Position numbers and translations under genes: made by a program | Notes under the pieces: generated by a model | What the model saw: only the letters and a program-made list of their open reading frames with translations | Databases searched by the model: none | What the model was told of the DNA's origin: nothing | Shown here: positions 61,724 to 64,000 of the stretch, piece after piece | Layout: the number at the start of each line of letters is the position of its first letter | Position numbering within the stretch: the stretch's first letter is position 1 | Assembly (NCBI GenBank): GCA_030680075.1 | Contig: JAUXWR010000313.1 | Location: forward strand, 17,885 to 81,884 | DNA from: Legionella sp. | GTDB lineage: Bacteria > Pseudomonadota > Gammaproteobacteria > Legionellales > Legionellaceae | DNA length: 64,000 bases | Reading direction: 5' to 3'

Positions 61724-64000
61724 ATGACCTTAAAGGATATTCTATACTACACCAAGGCTACCTCAGCGCCTGATTATAGTAACATCCCGGGTACCTGCCT
61801 TTCTCCAGAAAGACTCCTCCAAGGGCTACCGCCTTTTTGGAGTCATGCTAACCGCACTAATTTGTATCCTAAAACCCTGATTATCCCGAAACTTGATCTA
61901 TCAAACAGAACATCATGTGATCTTCTCCTAATACTCAAATACCGGTTAAAGAAACTTAAACTGACGGGTCACGCTATCAAACAAATAGCCGACAATTTAC
62001 CTGGTGAGTTAGATTTTAACCTAAATCATATTTCCATGTTTAAGGGACTAGAGCCCGTACCTAATCTCAAAATGTGCTCCTCTCTTTTCAACATCCCTGC
62101 GGATGAACTATTAATTTGCGATGAAAATATTGTTCAACTGCTAATTAATGGGGACGTTTCAGATTTAGAGGAGTTTAAACCATTTAAACACATTATTCTG
62201 CAAGAGCATCCTCTTAGCCAAACGCTCTTCGAACAACTTTTACGTGAACATGGAGCAACAATTGAAACACTTGAGGTAACTGATTGCCCAGCAATTACTG
62301 ACTTAAAAGGAAACATGCTCTCAAACCTTACTTCACTGAGTGTAATACCTTTTAGTGAAGTTACTACAAGCGATATGAAAGGGATAAGCAACATCAGAGA
62401 GGCCCTGCAAAAAAATGCCGCTCGACTTGAAACGCTTATACTTGATATATTTTACCTCGATGAAACGATATTAAATGACATCTTGTCATTGACTCGTCTT
62501 AAAAAGCTAAGCCTGTTTTACTACCCAAACCCTAATGAGTGCATGTTGGGTAATATTTCATTTAGAGAGCTTGAAGAGCTTACTTTAAAAAACGGCGATC
62601 CCTATCCATCTTTTTTGGAGGCATTATTAAATAGAGCCCCTGGACTCAAAAGGCTTGATTTATCTAACACAAGCTTCACGTTTAACGCTATTTTCCTTAG
62701 TGAACTTGAGGTTTTGAATTTAAGCGAAAGCACTATTGATACCAATTCATTGCAAACATTATTACAAAGGTCGACTAAACTTAAAAATATTGATTTATCG
62801 CGCTGCCCAAACCTCGGCGAAGACTTATTTGGTGAGCTCTCCCTAAGCCAGCTTGAAGTTTTGAATTTAAGCAACTGCGCTATTAATATCACTTCATTGC
62901 AAGCCTTATTCCAACGGTCGACTAAACTTAAATATATTGATTTATCTCACTGCACAAACCTCAGCGAAGGCTTACTTAGTGGGATTGTACCAAGCCAACT
63001 TGAAGTTTTGAATTTAAGTCGGAGCACTATTAGTGCCGCTTCATTGAAAGCGCTGTTGCAAGGAGCCCCTAATCTCAAAATCCTGGACCTGTATTTTTAC
63101 AGAAATCTCAACGAGGATTCATTTAGCGGAATTTCGCTAACCCAACTTGAATCCGTGCAGCTAAATACAAGCACAATTACTATCCTCTCTTTGCAAGCAT
63201 TACTGCAAGGAGCACCTAAACTTAAAAAAATTATTTTAGCTGGCTGCAGCAATCTCGACGAGGGCACGCTTCACGGCATTTCACTCAATGAACTTGAAGA
63301 GTTAAATTTACACTCCACTAATTTCAATGCAGCGTCACTACAAGCGTTATTACAAGGAGCTCCTAACATCAAAAACCTTGTTTTAGCTCGCTGTAAAAAT
63401 CTTGGTTATGACACGTTTTACGGTATGTCATTCCGTGAACTTGAGGTATTAGACTTAACCTTAAGCAATGTTGATGTCCGCTTGTTACAAACGTTATTGC
63501 AAGGAGCTCCTAAAATCAAAAAAATTGATTTAACTTGCTGCCAACGTATTAGTGATTTGGAATTTGACGTTCTTGTAAAACAATACCCGGCTATTGAGTT
63601 TACCAGGAACCCCTACGCAAGATGGGCTCGCCGTGGAAATTCTAATAAGTTTATTCGATATTACAACCATGAAGGCCCCAAAATAACCCCATCCGTGCCG
63701 ACCCAAGATCAACAACAGGCTCGTCCCCTGGATGCCAATACTGACGTAGAAAAAAAGACGTACCAGTTAGAGCGGGAGTTTATCGCAGAGCCCTTACCCG
63801 ATGTACGCATGATGCGTCATGAATGTTATCAGCGAATGGCATTAAATCCGGCGATGACCGACAGAGCCGACCCGTTTTTATTGATAAATGAGGAGCCGCA
63901 TCCTGTCGAGGGAACCATTCTTAACGCTGTTAAATCTGCCGTACCGCTAATTGACGCATTCAAGGAAACTACAAAAACCCAAAGCTTTACGCGCCTTGAC
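61724..64000 (+). CDS. Leucine-rich-repeat protein, incomplete at window end
   Basis: An open frame of 759 codons from the ATG at 61724 to the window edge; an in-frame stop lies at 61664. After ~60 residues without repeats, it consists of leucine-rich units to about residue 625. They alternate in pairs of ~26 residues, for example LEVLNLSNCAINITSLQALF and KLKYIDLSHCTNLSEG. A different C-terminal part (from YNHEGPKITPSVPTQDQQQA) begins at about residue 647 and continues beyond the window. No signal peptide. It resembles Legionella LRR (LegL-type) effectors by architecture. Ribosome-binding site is weak. Confidence 0.72.
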   Translation, partial: MTLKDILYYTKATSAPDYSNIPGTCLSPERLLQGLPPFWSHANRTNLYPKTLIIPKLDLSNRTSCDLLLILKYRLKKLKLTGHAIKQIADNLPGELDFNLNHISMFKGLEPVPNLKMCSSLFNIPADELLICDENIVQLLINGDVSDLEEFKPFKHIILQEHPLSQTLFEQLLREHGATIETLEVTDCPAITDLKGNMLSNLTSLSVIPFSEVTTSDMKGISNIREALQKNAARLETLILDIFYLDETILNDILSLTRLKKLSLFYYPNPNECMLGNISFRELEELTLKNGDPYPSFLEALLNRAPGLKRLDLSNTSFTFNAIFLSELEVLNLSESTIDTNSLQTLLQRSTKLKNIDLSRCPNLGEDLFGELSLSQLEVLNLSNCAINITSLQALFQRSTKLKYIDLSHCTNLSEGLLSGIVPSQLEVLNLSRSTISAASLKALLQGAPNLKILDLYFYRNLNEDSFSGISLTQLESVQLNTSTITILSLQALLQGAPKLKKIILAGCSNLDEGTLHGISLNELEELNLHSTNFNAASLQALLQGAPNIKNLVLARCKNLGYDTFYGMSFRELEVLDLTLSNVDVRLLQTLLQGAPKIKKIDLTCCQRISDLEFDVLVKQYPAIEFTRNPYARWARRGNSNKFIRYYNHEGPKITPSVPTQDQQQARPLDANTDVEKKTYQLEREFIAEPLPDVRMMRHECYQRMALNPAMTDRADPFLLINEEPHPVEGTILNAVKSAVPLIDAFKETTKTQSFTRLD

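Overview
The window is a chromosomal segment of a gammaproteobacterium, most likely a Legionella species. The evidence is moderately AT-rich DNA, a core gene set arranged as in Legionella (phoH-ybeY-corC with a CpxRA-like pair, dacA-dat-ybeD-lipB, a DedA/LssY protein, pilBCD), and many large eukaryotic-like proteins (ankyrin repeats, leucine-rich repeats, long coiled coils) of the kind Legionella exports through Dot/Icm. No tRNA, rRNA, CRISPR array or intact insertion sequence was seen.

Layout. Positions 1-2.2 kb: the start of an AlaC-like aminotransferase, a Mth938-like protein and two small related unknown proteins separated by palindromic repeats. 2.2-10.9 kb: leftward housekeeping genes (Rnm-like PHP phosphoesterase, YciO, trpS, scpA, scpB, rluB, rlmD, relA) covering tRNA charging, chromosome condensation, rRNA modification and the stringent response. 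11-15.4 kb: a tightly overlapping rightward operon phoH-ybeY-corC-cpxR-cpxA. 15.4-24.7 kb: a membrane protein, an APH-like kinase and a 2346-residue ankyrin protein. 24.7-26.7 kb: a small unknown gene, a RES/Xre toxin-antitoxin pair and another small gene. 26.8-31 kb: nucleoside salvage (purine nucleoside phosphorylase, deoC) convergent with udg-pseudopilin-ubiC-ubiA.

31.3-36 kb is rich in cell-wall genes (L,D-transpeptidase, RlpA, D,D-carboxypeptidase, D-amino-acid aminotransferase) and ends with ybeD-lipB for lipoate attachment. 36-42.5 kb: a DedA-PAP2-LssY fusion, three tandem 132-bp palindromic repeats, a small membrane protein, a second L,D-transpeptidase and two tandem paralogues of unknown function. 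42.6-48.4 kb: hpt, a DUF1820 gene and a methyltransferase, divergent from pilB-pilC-pilD. pilB carries an 8-bp tandem duplication that breaks the frame just after Walker A. 48.5-54.2 kb: a Sel1-like pair, a degraded region with an ankyrin relic, a heptad-repeat coiled-coil membrane protein and a 765-residue ankyrin protein. 54.4-60.2 kb: ppsR, a solute-binding protein and the prpB-prpC-prpD propionate operon with a small AsnC-like protein upstream. 60.3-64 kb: a hydrophobic effector-like protein and a leucine-rich-repeat gene running off the end.

At least four families of short palindromic repeats are scattered between genes. One family supplies the last codons and stop codon of two genes. 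The observations most worth checking are the pilB frameshift, the giant ankyrin protein, the tandem palindrome array, the RES/Xre module and the cluster of unknown effector-like genes.
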